Shown here: one piece after another, positions 35,072 through 47,100 of the stretch | Numbering within the stretch: position 1 is the stretch's first letter | Layout of the letters: every line of letters starts with the position of its first letter | Assembly: GCF_042453785.1 (NCBI RefSeq) | Contig: NC_091665.1 | Span: 25,759,501 to 25,823,500 of the forward strand | Length of the DNA: 64,000 nucleotides | Direction of reading: 5' to 3' | Source of the DNA: Malus domestica | Lineage: Eukaryota; Streptophyta; Magnoliopsida; Rosales; Rosaceae | Translations under genes and position numbers: made by a program | The notes under the pieces: model-generated | Databases searched by the model: none | The model's input: the letters and a program-made list of their open reading frames with translations, nothing else | What the model was told of the DNA's origin: nothing

Positions 35072-38000
35072 CTCCCCCTCAAGTTGGAGAGTGTATATCT
35101 AGAACTCCCAACTTGCATAACACAGCTGAGAAAGCATCATTTCCCAACGCCTTTGTGAACACATTTGCAAGTTGTTGTGATGAAGAGACATGTTTTGTTA
35201 TACTGAACCATCTTGAATTTTGTCTTTGATAAAATGGCAATCAATCTCTATGTGTCGAGTTTGTTCATGGAAGATTGGGTTAGCAACTATGTGTAAAGCT
35301 GCTTGGTTGTCGCAATGTAGGGTTGCAGCCCCTATATGTGCTAAATTTAGGTCTCTAAGAAGGTATTGAAGCCATGAAAGCTCACAACAAGCACCTGTCA
35401 TAGCTTTATACTCAGCTTCAGTTGAAGATAATGACACTGTCTTCTGTCTCTTTGATCTCCAAGAAATTAAGGAGGATCCCAAGAATATGCAATATCCTGT
35501 AGTAGACCTTCGAGTAATCAGGCAACCTGCCCAGTCCAAGTCATAGTAAGCTCTCAAAACTATTTTGTTTTGTGAGGAAAAGAAAAGACCTTGACCTGGT
35601 GTGCCTTTGAGGTACCTTAGAACACGAAGTACTGCTTCCATATGAGGTTTACGTGGCTCATGCATGAAGCAACTCAAGACATGCACTGAATAAATGATGT
35701 TAGGACGAGTTATCGTCAAGTAAATCAAGTGCCCCACAATTCTCTATACTGTGATATGTCTTTGAGTAGTTCCCCTTTATCTAAAAGCTTCAAGTTTTGT
35801 TCCATGGGAAAGTCAATTGGTTGTGCTCTCAAGAGGCCAACATCTTTCAAGATCTCCAAATTGTATTTCCTTTGTGAAATGGAAATACCTTTATGGGAAC
35901 ATGACACTTCAATTCCCAGAAAATATTAAGTCTCCAAGATCCTTGATTCGAAAATAACTGTGCGAAAAAGCTTTAAGGGAAGAACTGGCAGCCAAATTAT
36001 TTCCAGTGATAACGATGTCATCCATGTAAATCAAAAGAACCGTGAAAGAGGTCTCTCTGCGATGAGTGAAGAGTGAATAATCGGCTTTAGATTGTACAAA
36101 ACTAGTAGCACTAATGGCAGGAGAGAACTTAGCAAACCATTGGCAAGAAGCTTGCTTCAAACCATACAACGACTTGTGAAAGCGTCGTACCAAATGCTCC
36201 CCCTGTCGTAGAAGACCAAAAGGTGGGGACATATAGATTTCCTTATGAAGATCACCATGTAAGAATGCGTTATTAACATCAAGCTGATGAATGGACCAAT
36301 TAAGGGTGGAGGCAATGGACAATAAGCAACGGACAATGGTCATTTTAGCAGTGGGCGAGAAAAGAGTCATGGTAATCAACACCCTCCATCTGAGTGTAAC
36401 CCTTGGCGACCAAACGAGCTTTGTAGCGCTCAATGGTCCCATTAGAACGATGTTTGATCTTGTAGACCCATTTGCAACCAATGAGAGACTTGCCAGGAGG
36501 AAAAGGAGTGAGAGTCCAAATGTGATTCTCAACCGACGCTTGCAACTCAGATTGCATAGCAACTTGCCAGTGAGGGTGATAAACAACATGTACGAGGTTC
36601 CACATCATAGCTAACATGGTTAATATAAAAATGTGTGGGTGAGTAACGATGATAGGAAAGAAAATGGTCCAAGGGATACCTGGTACCTTTAGTGGAGCTT
36701 GACAATGAAGAAAGCAACGGCTTGGGTGTAGGCAACATACCTACAAGCAAACATAATCATTGAGGTAGGCAGGTATGGTGCGGTGGCACAAAGGATGCCC
36801 AATGGGGGAGGAGGGTGGTTCAAGGACTGGTGGATTAGGGTTGGGATCGATGGGGAGGATAGGAGAATGATCAAGAGTAGTGGGATTAGGCTCAGCAGCA
36901 TGGGGATGTGGAGAATGATCAGTATCCATGCTATGAGGTGTAGGAGGAGATGAAGAAGATGGTGAGGAAGGTGAGGAAGAGTGGGACTCGTCTGAGGTTG
37001 GTAAGGTAGGAGTAAGGGTGAGAGGTAGAGTGTGATGAGAAGTAGGGAGGGGTACCGTGTGTGAAGGAAGCAAGGTTTGAAAAGGATAGGTAGTTTCATG
37101 AAAAATAACATCTCGGCTTGTGAATATTTGTTTGGAGTCCAAGTCATATAGTTTGTAGGCTTTTTGACCAACGGGGTAACCCAAAATAACACAACGCTTT
37201 GCTTGGGAATCAAATTTATGAGAAATATGGGTATTGGTTGCATAGGCAAGGAAGCCAAAAACCCGGAGATGAGAAAAAGTAAGACATCTACCATGAAGGA
37301 GTTCGTAGGGTGTTTTGTAGTGGAGAAGAAGGGTTGGAAACCTGTTGATGACGTGGACAGCAGTGAGAACACAATCACCCCAGAAATGTAAGGGGAAGTG
37401 ACCTTGAAAACGCAAGGTACGTGCCATTTCAAGAATGTGGCAGTACTTGCATTCGACAACGCCATTTTATTTAGGCGTATAGACACATGAATGTTGGAAA
37501 ACAATGCCAAGATCTTTGAAAAAGAATGTAAAGAAAGGAACTCCCCATTATTAGTTCGAATGGTTTTTACTTGTGTGTGGAATTGGGTTTGCATAAAGGA
37601 AGGGAATTGTTTAAGTAAAGGTTGTGTTTCACTTTTCTAGTGCCTAAGAAAAACCCATGTAGACCTAGAATAATCATCCACCACAGTTAAAAAATATTTA
37701 GCACTGGAAAGGGATTTGATTTTGTAAGGACCCCAAATGTCACAATGAATAAGTTCAAAAGAGTTCTTAGTATTAATTGAACTAGTGCCAAAAGAAAGGC
37801 GATGTTGCTTGGCCAAAGGGCATACATCACAAGCCTTATTCAAATCAAAAGGAAAATGTAACAGATGTGTGGCCATAAACTTCAATCTAGAGGGTGATAG
37901 GTGACCTAAATGACGGTGCCATAACTCGGTGGAGAAGGTGACAAGGTGGCAGGAAGGTTAGACAGAGGGTTGCGGTGTTGCTAAAACTAAGGCCACCAAA

Positions 38001-39563
38001 TAATAGAGTCCTCCACACCGTTTACCCAAACTAATCGTTTTCTTCATAGCCAAGTCCCGCAAAATACACCAAGTAGGGTAAAAGGTTATGGAACAGGCCA
38101 TTTTGTTGGTTACTCGAGTTACAGACATTAAATCAACTTTGAAAGTGGGCACACATAAGACATTTTGTAAATGGATTGAAGAAGTTAAAGACAAACTCTC
38201 AATGGAAAGGATGGGAGCTTGTTCACCACTAGGTAGTTGAACGGGTGGTAGAGTGATATTTTTGGTGCAATGAGTAAGTGAATTTGGAAAAGACGTAATA
38301 TGGTCCGTAGCACCATTATTGATTATCCATAGCACCATTATTGATTATCCATCGACAGAAGCGCTGTGAGACATTTGGCAAACCTGATGAAGTGCCAACA
38401 ACATTGGCTTGAGGGGCAGTGGTTTGGGAAGTGTTCGGTGTGGTGCCGTTGTCGTTCATGATGGAAAGAATTTGCTGAAACTGTGCATTAGAAAGGCCAG
38501 GGACTGCTGAGTGCAGTTCTTGTAGGGGAACCTCGCCAGTGATAGTGTTGTTTGCAGAAGAAGGGCTTCCATTGCACTTGTTGTGCCCTCCACCATTATT
38601 GCTGTGTCTACCACCTTTGTTGGACTTATGAAGGCGATGGTCCGGGGGATAATCGTGCAGCTAGTAGCATGTGTCAATGGTGTGGTGATTGATGTCACAA
38701 TGGGTGCAGTGGAGTGGTTTACGGGAGGAAGAGTTACTGCCACTCTTTTGTTTCTACCTTTAGCGAACTGCCATTGCAGCAACTTCGGCAACTTCGCGTG
38801 AATCATTCACATCACGCTGTTTTTCCAGCTGAACAATCATAGAGTACACTAAACGTACCGTAGGTAATGGACTCATCATTAGAATATTGCTTTGTGCAGT
38901 ACTATAAGCCTCATTGAGCCCCATGAGGAATTGCATTAATCTGTTGCACTCCATTTGTTCACCTTGTTTCTGCAAAACACCACAGGTACAAGACTCATAG
39001 TCATCATAGGATGCAAGCTCATCCCGCAGACCATTCAACTTGGTATAATAAGTAGCAACATATAACTTGTCTTGAGAGATAAAAGTTATCTCCCGTTGGA
39101 TTTGAAAAATTCTAAGCACATTACCTTGACTAAAACGATTTTCAAGGTCTTGCCAAATTGCTTAGGCTATGGTATAATAAACCACACTATCTTGTATGGA
39201 TTGGTCGACGAAATTCAAGATCCAGGAAACGATCATGTCGTTGCATCGCTTCCAGAAAGCATAATCATCTGGGTTCTTCTTCTCATTAGGAACCTTCAGT
39301 GTGCCATCCACAAAACCCAACTTGTTCTTCGCGTTCAGGGAAAGTTTCACAAAAGAACACCAAGTGGCATAGTTGTCTCCATTGAGAAGCTTGGAGACGA
39401 GAACCATCGCATGATGGTCGGCATAATGGACGGGATTGGAAGCATCAGGCTTACTTCCAGTAGAGGTCTGCTCATTGGCCATGGCTGAAGGTTGGCAATG
39501 ACAGAGAAAAAAGGCAACGGAAAGAAAAACTAAGGTTTGTTGTTTGCCCTAGCTTTGATACCA
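35072..39563 (-). pseudogene. Ty1/copia gag-pol, inactivated
   Basis: Minus strand from 39482: gag (NYATWCSFVKLSLNAKNKLG; YSTAQSNILMMSPLP), then a protease region where the catalytic DSG triad is replaced by NNG (38338-37958, WIINNGATDH), then a GAG-pre-integrase and integrase (CDVCPLAKQHRLSF, LIHCDIWGPYK; RVFGFLAYATN), RT (NAFLHGDLHKEIYM, YMDDIVITGNN) and RNase H (AYYDLDWAGCLITRRSTTGY, SSTEAEYKAMTGAC, DNQAALHIVANPIFHEQTRH). Stops and frameshifts separate these blocks, for example at about 39165 in gag. Short LTRs and domain wording suggest the Ale/Retrofit group, but I cannot confirm that. The order is complete, so it was an autonomous element before decay. Confidence 0.9.
39552..39563 (-). 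other. Primer-binding site of copia element
   Basis: TGGTATCAAAGC on the minus strand, directly next to the 5' LTR; it matches the 3' end of plant initiator Met tRNA in 11 of 12 positions. Confidence 0.85.
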
Positions 39564-39765
39564 TGTAAAGAATGACAAAAGGATGTTTGCCAAAATAATT
39601 CTTTCATTCATTGAGTTGAAAAATATATACAACTGTGATCCTATAATCAAGGAATACAATCAAGTAAATTATTCTATACAAAGTCAACTGTAATCAATTA
39701 CAGTCAAAGTATATACTTGGTTGCTAATCTATCCCTAAATTTGTGGGATAGTTGACGTTCCAACA
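39564..39765 (-). mobile_element. 5' LTR of copia element in FMO intron 1
   Basis: About 96% identical to 34868-35071. The target duplication sits at positions 5-9 of FMO intron 1, so the 5' splice site GT was left in place. Confidence 0.92.
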
Positions 39766-40198
39766 ATTATGTACCTTAGTTGAAAGGCTTTGTTTGTCTT
39801 CTACAACAACCTTCCATTTCCCTCCGGAGTTGAATGGTTCTCCGATGCCACCCTAGTGACTCCAAGCTTGCATCTCATCGCCGGATTGGCCTTCATACTT
39901 AATCCCGCTCACTTTGCTGTTGAATTTGATGTGCTTGAGCAAGTCAAAATGTTGAGCATATGATTGGATGTAATTCAAAACCTGATTCTGGTCTGGGTGG
40001 CCTTTTGTCACTGAAGATGGCCAAGGAAATCTGAGAATTGTGGGTTTGGATCTTGGTAGTCTCAGCAGTTTTGGTCCACACTCCCCCAATGGAACTTGAA
40101 TTTTCAAAAACAATAGGATGAAAGCCCTTTGAAAGTGTGTACTAGCAAGCAAGGAGGCCGCTAATTCTAGCTCCTATAATAGCTACCTGCTTTCCCAT

Positions 40199-41090
40199 TT
40201 AGATGCAAGTGTTTTGATCTTCTGTTTCTATGAATAAAGTCCTATAATGCGTGTATATATAAAAGGGAGGAAATAATTAAGTATTAATGTCTTTGCCCAC
40301 ATGAACTTTTGAGGCTATATACCTAATTATCTTTGGCCTTAATTAAGATATACATTTAATTACGTAGGGGGAATCAATTTTCTAGGAATCCATCCAATCT
40401 AACACCAACGATTTTAAAATTTCACCTTCACTCGTAAGTGAGAGGTTTTAGGTTTGGATCTCTCTAAATGCGAGTTTAAACCATATTATTGTTAGCTCAT
40501 TGTGAGGCTAAGTTCACCCCATTCTCTTAATGTAGATAATATCACTTGTTCAAAACACCAAAGATTTTAAAATTCTCAACAAAACCACACTACTTATTTA
40601 CTTATTATTGTTCTTATGTATTAAGATTTTAGAGGAAATTTTAACATAAATGGGTTAACGTCTTTCACTCAATCATATCGATATATAAAACTTCGATGTG
40701 ACTAGAAGTTGAACCAAGCAACATAAGTCATATTTAATTTGGTTAATTTTTCTTTATATGAGATTTTTGTGTTGTTTACACGTCCTTCATATGGGACCAC
40801 TACATAATCGGCCAAATGTGCAACCAATTCTACATCGGTCAAACAAAAGCACACTCAAGGCAATGTAGTAAACTTGGTACTTTAGGCAAGACAAGATAAA
40901 GACCAATTCCAACCCAATCTCACAACTAACCACACCGATAATGTCCTCTAACTTGCATCTTACTACATGCACAACACATCATGTGGCTAAAACCCTGGGT
41001 ATTAAGTAAACATTTTCTACGGGATCCTTGTGTGAGTATTTTACACAAAAGTTCTTAGTATAACAAGAAGTAGAACCACATATTATAAGT
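40199..41090. other. Intergenic, promoter flank of FMO pseudogene
   Basis: AT-rich. A TATATA box lies at about 40250 and a gggaggaaataattaa motif shared with the other FMO copies follows. No gene. Confidence 0.5.
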
Positions 41091-41628
41091 TAGGGTGAAT
41101 TGCTCATGTAGTCCTTGAATTATTACCTCATAAAAAATTATGTCCTAACAATTTTTTATGTAAAATAAGTCCTTAAATTCATTAAAAATTGCTAATTTCA
41201 TCCCTACTATATATTCAAAGCTATTTTATCCAACTTTTCGTCAACTTAAGTCAAATGACACATTTTAGAGGGTAATACCGTCATTTTCCATATATAAACC
41301 CTTAACGTTCCATATAGATTGCAAATCTAACGTCTAATTAACCCTCCAAAGTTAACTCCATACCCTACTTCTTAATAAAAAATAAGTCCTTAAATTTATG
41401 AACTACCAATTTACGCTCCAAAGTGTATTACATGCAAGTCATGTGACTTAAATTGACGAAAATTAAATAAAGTAGCTTCAAATCTAATATTAAGGATGTA
41501 ATTATCAGTTTCTTTTTATTTTTATTAATTTGAGGACTTATGTTACCGAAAATTAATTTAGGTTTCTAATTTTTACTGAAGTGATAATTCAAAGATTAAA
41601 TTGACAGTTGATCCTGTAAATTATATTT
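41091..41628. mobile_element. Mutator-like MITE (about 540 bp)
   Basis: The left end GGGTGAATTGCTCATGTAGT and the reverse complement of the right end (AGGATCAACTGTCAATTTAA) are imperfect inverted repeats, both continuing into CTTTGAATTATcACTTCA-like wording. AT-rich sides and no ORF. A 9-bp target duplication could not be fixed. Confidence 0.5.
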
Positions 41629-42114
41629 CATATTGTCAAATTTTCAATATGAGTTTTTGTATTGTTTAATTAGAGCAAGAAGCTATGTATTAGTGTGCAG
41701 CCCCATGAAACTCTATATGGATCTTTTGATATAGACAAGTTAACGATGCAAAATAATATAAAAACCTAGTTATTGAATTGTGATGTTTATGCGCATTTTG
41801 CCCCTAAATTAAATTAAGAGTAAATTACATAAAACTACCTCAACTATTGAGTCAACCACAGTTTCATACCTCATCTTTAAAACATTTCATTGTCATACCT
41901 TATTTTACAAAATTGTTCAATGTTATACCTTTCGTCAGTTTGTCTCTCAATTCCTCCGTTAAATGCTGACGCGGCTTAAAGGTCGACCCACTCTCTATTA
42001 AAAAATTAATTAATTATTAAAAACTAAAAAAATAAAATTATTTAATAATTTTTTTAAATGGGGGACCCACCCTTACAATCCCTTCTCCGGTTCTTCCCTT
42101 GTCCCCCCAACCAA

Positions 42115-42218
42115 GGAGGCTTCCGGTGGTGCACTTTGCGGCGGGAAGAGTGGTGATGCCGGTGGATACGGCGCTGATGATGCAACTGGGGTGCTACGGG
42201 ATGTTTGTTGGGTTGACT
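42115..42218 (+). pseudogene. PDX1 fragment (middle part) in the Pack-MULE
   Basis: Reads [20 protein letters not shown] followed by [13 protein letters not shown], matching the conserved phosphate-binding part of pyridoxal 5'-phosphate synthase subunit PDX1. The frame is open, but several conserved residues are changed. PDX1 builds vitamin B6 from ribose 5-phosphate, glyceraldehyde 3-phosphate and ammonia. The rest of this segment continues at 42923 after an inverted ARF-GAP piece. Confidence 0.88.
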
Positions 42219-42221
42219 GAT

Positions 42222-42753
42222 TCCTCCTCATATCGTTCGACGATCTAAAACCGTCGTCATCCTAACTATCCCACCCCCTATTATTCCCAGAACCATTTCC
42301 CTTGCCGTTTCCACCGCCGTCACCTTAGGCCAAAGGCAGCTTCTTTTTCTCAAACCCTAGGGCCTCCTTCACGACGAGTGGGTCCCTCCAAGGACGCCCC
42401 TCGGCTAGGGCTTGAATCCAACCCCAATACATGTTGGCGGCGTTGGTGTTGTACTTGGTGACGATATATGTCTCCTTAGGAACGTCGTAGCTGGTGATGA
42501 AGGCATTGAGCTGCTCATTGTCGCTGGCCTCCATTTTCTTGATCTGGATCTATGACCACAAGTCTATGGTCACGGATCGGACGAACAAGATGTGGACGTC
42601 GAACCCGCGGTACCGGTGCTTGCCGAAGCACTCTAAGCACATGAAGACGTCGTACGAAACCGAAGCCCACTACAGGTTCTTTTAGGAGCCGTCCACGCGG
42701 ATCTTGTTCCCCAGCTGCGATTGCAGGTCCCAGAGCTATCAAGATGTTGCCAT
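42222..42753 (-). pseudogene. ARF-GAP (AGD6/7-type) fragment in the Pack-MULE
   Basis: The minus strand starts at an ATG (42753) and reads with several stops LWDLQSQLGNKIRVDG, WASVSYDVFMCLECFGKH, DVHILFVRSVT and MEASDNEQLNAF; an open part (42534-42325) contains TKYNTNAANMYWGWIQALAE and GRPWRDPLVVKEALGFEKKK, followed past a TAA by GWDS and [12 protein letters not shown]. This is the N-terminal ARF GTPase-activating domain plus the start of the linker, with no introns. In the CxxC zinc finger the first pair is lost (C replaced by R and G), so the fragment cannot bind zinc normally. ARF-GAPs stimulate GTP hydrolysis on ARF in Golgi traffic. Confidence 0.88.
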
Positions 42754-42922
42754 TTTTTTCTCTAAGTCCGATCTAGGTCCGATCTAAATCGAATTGTACG
42801 AAAAATCGAATCAAAATTTGGAAAAATTAAATTCGAAAAAAAGAAAAAGAAAAGAAAATAAAATAAATTAATTGTGGAATGAATTGAAATGGGGAGGTGG
42901 GAGGAATGTGGGGAAGGAATGA

Positions 42923-43054
42923 ATTGTGCAGGCGGTGATGCACTATCGGGACTCGGATGTGCTGGCGGAGGTGAGCTGCGGGTTGGGGGAGGCGATGGTC
43001 GGGTTGAATTTGAAGGATGAGAAGGTGGAGAGGTTTGAGAATGGGTCTGAGTGA
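42923..43054 (+). pseudogene. PDX1 C-terminal fragment in the Pack-MULE
   Basis: Open frame of 43 codons to a natural stop: IVQAVMHYRDSDVLAEVSCG, LGEAMVGLNLKDEKVERF, ending GSE. It matches the C-terminus of plant PDX1 and continues the 42115 piece. The two PDX1 parts are in the same direction and separated by the ARF-GAP piece on the other strand. Confidence 0.88.
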
Positions 43055-43432
43055 TGGAGTTAAAGGACTGTTTGGGTGGATTGGTGGGTTTAAGGGACTG
43101 TTTGGATGGGTTGTAGGCGTGGAGATGGAGGAAGAGAGGGCGGTGGTGGGGTGGTAAAGGAAGGTTAGGGGTGGGATCCCCGTTTAAAAAAAATTATTAG
43201 ATAATTTTATTTTTTATTTTTAATATTTAATTAATTTGTTAATAGATAGTGGGTCCCGTCTCAAGCCACGTCAGTATTTAATGGAGGAATTGACAGACAA
43301 ACTGACGGAAGGTATGACACTGCAATAAATTTGTAAGATAAGTTATGACATTGAAATGTTTTAAAGATGGGGTATGAAACTGTGGTTGACCCAATAGTTG
43401 AGATAATTTTATGTAATTTACCCTTAAATTAA

Positions 43433-44132
43433 AAGAATAATTTTTTTTTTTAAACAAATGATAGTATTTACATTAAGAGGATGGAAAAATGAACTAAGCC
43501 TTACAATGAGCTTGCCCATAATAATGCAGTACAACTTTCCCTTTGGTTATAATCAAACCTAAAACATTTTACTTACCAATGAAGCGGAATATTATTAGAC
43601 CATAATACTATGTGAATTAAAAGAAGAATTAATTAAATCCCTAGTTTATGCATTTTTATTGTTTTAAATTGATTTTTGAATTTTTAATCATTTCTCCGGT
43701 CAAATTTGTACAGCTCGGAGATAAGATTGTTTTTTATGAGTCGCTTCATCGTCATCCCTCAGGCCACTTCATCTTCATTCCTCAGCACTATGTGTTTTAT
43801 CTGTCAGATTGTGACATCTGTAAGCTCTGACATATGGCAACTCTGAAAACTTATCAACAGTGAAAGCGCATTGCTAAGTGGAAATCCTGTTTTCGGATCG
43901 AAAGACAAACACAGTGAGGCTATTATAGCCCATTCAGTCCATCGTCTTGAGACAAACACATAATTAATTTTCACCTAATAATACTTGCATTTTAAGCGCT
44001 CAGGCACTAAGTTAATACAGTATTAACTATTCGTTTTTACTCTACATTGTATCTTACGATATACACGGTTCATTTTTATATTTTCATTGAAAAACCATTC
44101 ATACGCAAATTCATTTAATTATTTTAATTTTT
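43433..44132. other. Intergenic, no gene recognised
   Basis: AT-rich; the short frame at 43648-43830 has no domain. Confidence 0.5.
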
Positions 44133-47100
44133 GTAGAAATGATGCTTGAATTAGAAACTAAATTAATGAATATTAGAATCACTAGATTACATTGAAGAAT
44201 AGGTCAAAACAATTGATTTTAGTCCTGTGTTGTAAGGAAAATTTTGGTTTTCCTTCAATGTTTTTGGTAACTTAAATATACTTGGTATCATTATGTTTTT
44301 TTTGTGAGCCTTTAAATAAACTATTTATTTAAGGGCTTGCTCCTGTGGTCAAATTGAGAGTTTTTCACCGTGTGTGTTGGAGCATCCTTTCTTCAAAGAT
44401 TAGAGAATTTGAGGTTTGATTCTTTGTGAGTTTTTAAGCTTGTAAGGATTGGCTGTATGAGAGGAAGTGATTATTGAGAGATTTTTTATTTGTCTAACAA
44501 ACGAGAGGATAACTACATAACGAAGATCTAATATTTTGTATTTGTTTAGTGGAATGTCCATCAAATGCCTGGGGATGTAACAGTTACACCAAAGCACCGA
44601 TGATGTGCTGACGCTCAGTGAGCAACATACTTATGATCATGCAAGCCATGATGAGTCAGGAATTGTGAGTGGCAGCTGCGATCACCGACAACCAGCAACA
44701 AACGTGGCCAGCAGCAGTGAGCATCGACTGCACCGATTGCAACAACATGCGGGGTACGTGGAATTGGCACTTGATAAAATTGGCACCCTCATGGCAGCGA
44801 TGACAGACTGCAGCGGCAAACAGAAATAAATTCTGGGCACGTGGAGTTAGCCATTTTGAATGACCACCGACTAGATTCACCAGCCATATCAGTCGGTGTG
44901 GTTCCACCATTTTTGAGGAAATCAAATAGGAGAATGATATAGACTTGTCTTATAAGACAAATCCTTTAAAAAAGCTAATTCAAGTTGACTCTGAAAAGTG
45001 GATAAAAGCCATGCAATCTGAGCTAACTTCGATGAAGGACAATAAAGTACAGGAATTAGTAGAACAAAAGGAGGAAAGAAACCAATAAGGTGTAAGTGGG
45101 TATTCAAGAAGAAGGATTCGAATGGAAATGTCGATTACAAGGAAACATTCAGCCATGTGTCTACCAATGATGCATTTAGGGTGATCAAGGCGATTGGTGC
45201 TCATTACGATTTAATTTTACACCAAATAGACGTTAAAACTGCATTATTAAATGGTGATTTAGAAGAAAAAATATATATAAGACAGCTGGAAGAGTTTATA
45301 GAAGAAGGAAAGGAGAAACTAATGTGAAAATTGAAGAAATCTATCTACGGTCTCAAGCAAGCATCGAGATAGTGGTATTTAAAGTTTTAGAGGGTGGTGA
45401 AAGAGTATGGTTTCATTGAAAATCCCTCTGATGCTTGCATTTACATGAAGATTAGTGGGAGCAATTTTATTATACTTGTTCTTTATGTGGACGACATTCT
45501 CCTTGCCACAAATATTGCATGTTTGTTAGATGAAACTAAGTCATTCCTGCAGAAGAATTTCGAAATGAAGGACCTTGGGGAAGCAACATATGTCCTTGGA
45601 ATTGAATTAAAGGAGATAGAAGGAGAGGATTACTAGGGTTGTCACAAAAAGGATATATCAAAAAGGTTCTTAAAAGGTTCAACATGTCTTCTTGTGGGAC
45701 CACAGAAATGCCGGTCTCAAAGGGTGATAAACTAAGCAAGTCGTAGTGCCCTAAAACTGATTTAGAGAAGAAAAACATGGAGGAAAGACCATATGCTTCT
45801 CTTGTTGGAAGCTTGATGTATGCACAATTGTGCACACGACTTGATCTTGCCTTCACGATAAGTGTACTTGGTAGATTTCAATCTTGCGCGGGTGATGCTT
45901 ACTGGAACGTAGCAAAAAAAGTTTTAAGATATCTTTAGAAGGCCAAAGAACACATATTGGTTTATAGAAGCGCATATAATCTTATATTGGAGGGTTACAA
46001 TGACTCAGACTTTCGCTGGGTGTCCAGATGATCTTAAGTCCACATCAGGGTTTGTTTTCACAATTTCAGGTGGTGCTATTTCATAGAGAAGTATAAAGTA
46101 AGCAAAAATGGTAGCTTCAACCATGGTGGTTGAGTATCTTTCTTGTTTGTGAAGCCACTGATCAAGCTATTTGATTGAAAAATTTCATCTCAGGTCTAAA
46201 AGTGGTTGATTCAATTTCAAGACCGATTTATCTTTTCTGTGACAATAATGCAGCCATATTCTTCACCAAGAATAACAAAAGATACTGGGGCTATGTTTAC
46301 TGAACACTTGTACAAGACTATACCAGTTTTAGTTTTCAAGAAGCATGCCACAAAGATGAGAGTTTTGGCAAGTTTCGATGCAGCTGACTAGTGGAAGCTA
46401 AGTATTATTTAAAGAATTTTCTTGTTTTCTAGTTGCCAAGTTTGTTTATTTATCGTATTCAAAGATTTCTAAGGATTCTTGACTAACAAAGTTGAAACTG
46501 TGAGCTTGTCAAAGTTTTCCCTTAAATATGCAGTTTAGTTGAGAATGTTTGTATATGTTTTATATGCATAATGGTATGACAATCTGTGCAATTGTTATCT
46601 AGATTAACAACCATTAAGATGAATTGTTTTTTCAATTCGAAAGAGGACCATGTATTGAGATGATGATGAATACATATGTAGACTTTTTTCAATACAATAA
46701 TTTTCATATCTTGTTGGGGTTTAATGAGTTGGCCAACTTTGTAAATGTGATTATTGGGATATTATTCAAGTTAAAGAATATGTTACCCTTTAGTCCTTTA
46801 CAGATGTTGGTTAATGACCTAAGCCTGGAATCATGATTTGTGTCAATATTGATCTCGTGGCCATTTAAGAAGAATCTCGCTTTAAGGTTAGCAATAGTTA
46901 ACCAAGTGTAGCTCTAGTGAGAGAATGTAAGTTTTGAAGAGATCTATACACTTGGTTAGCACTTGTTATTCACGTGGGAATATTAGAGATCTACATTGAC
47001 AATGTTTGTGAGTTGATAAGGAATATGTATATAAGGATTCATTAGCTTGAACACTCATGATATTTCTAGAAGTCTTTCTAGCTAATATGAATAAAGGAAT

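Larger units (their letters stand above)
32789..40198 (-). pseudogene. FMO paralogue, broken and split by a copia element
   Basis: Exons on the minus strand: 40198-39775, 34758-34521 (238 bp), 34389-34214 (176 bp), 34128-33767 (362 bp) and 33586-32789 (interrupted). Exons 2-4 have exactly the sizes of the intact gene at 15251-17505. Lesions: the FAD motif reads GARISG, with a TAG at the SK position of exon 1; a TAG at the TGG before GGIGEP (about 39855); exon 1 is 14 bp short; TAG replaces the GAG after CGA in exon 4 (about 33976); and exon 5 carries an insertion of about 400 bp (33010-33405) flanked by a repeat of the exon sequence tatgcgtcccattttt. A 4.9-kb copia element lies in intron 1. 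It produces no full-length enzyme. Confidence 0.92.
41818..43423. mobile_element. Pack-MULE carrying fragments of two host genes
   Basis: Exact 9-bp target duplication TTAAATTAA flanks both ends (41809-41817 and 43424-43432), the Mutator signature. Termini are inverted: GAGTAAATTACATAAAA on the left and GGGTAAATTACATAAAA read from the right. Terminal inverted repeats of about 230 bp run to about 42055 and from 43190. There is no transposase; the interior holds PDX1 and ARF-GAP fragments. Confidence 0.93.

Noticed and set aside
36689..37594. 301-codon ORF on the minus strand
   Set aside because: Its sequence is an out-of-frame reading of the copia integrase region; the frame 37427-36741 carries the real domain wording.
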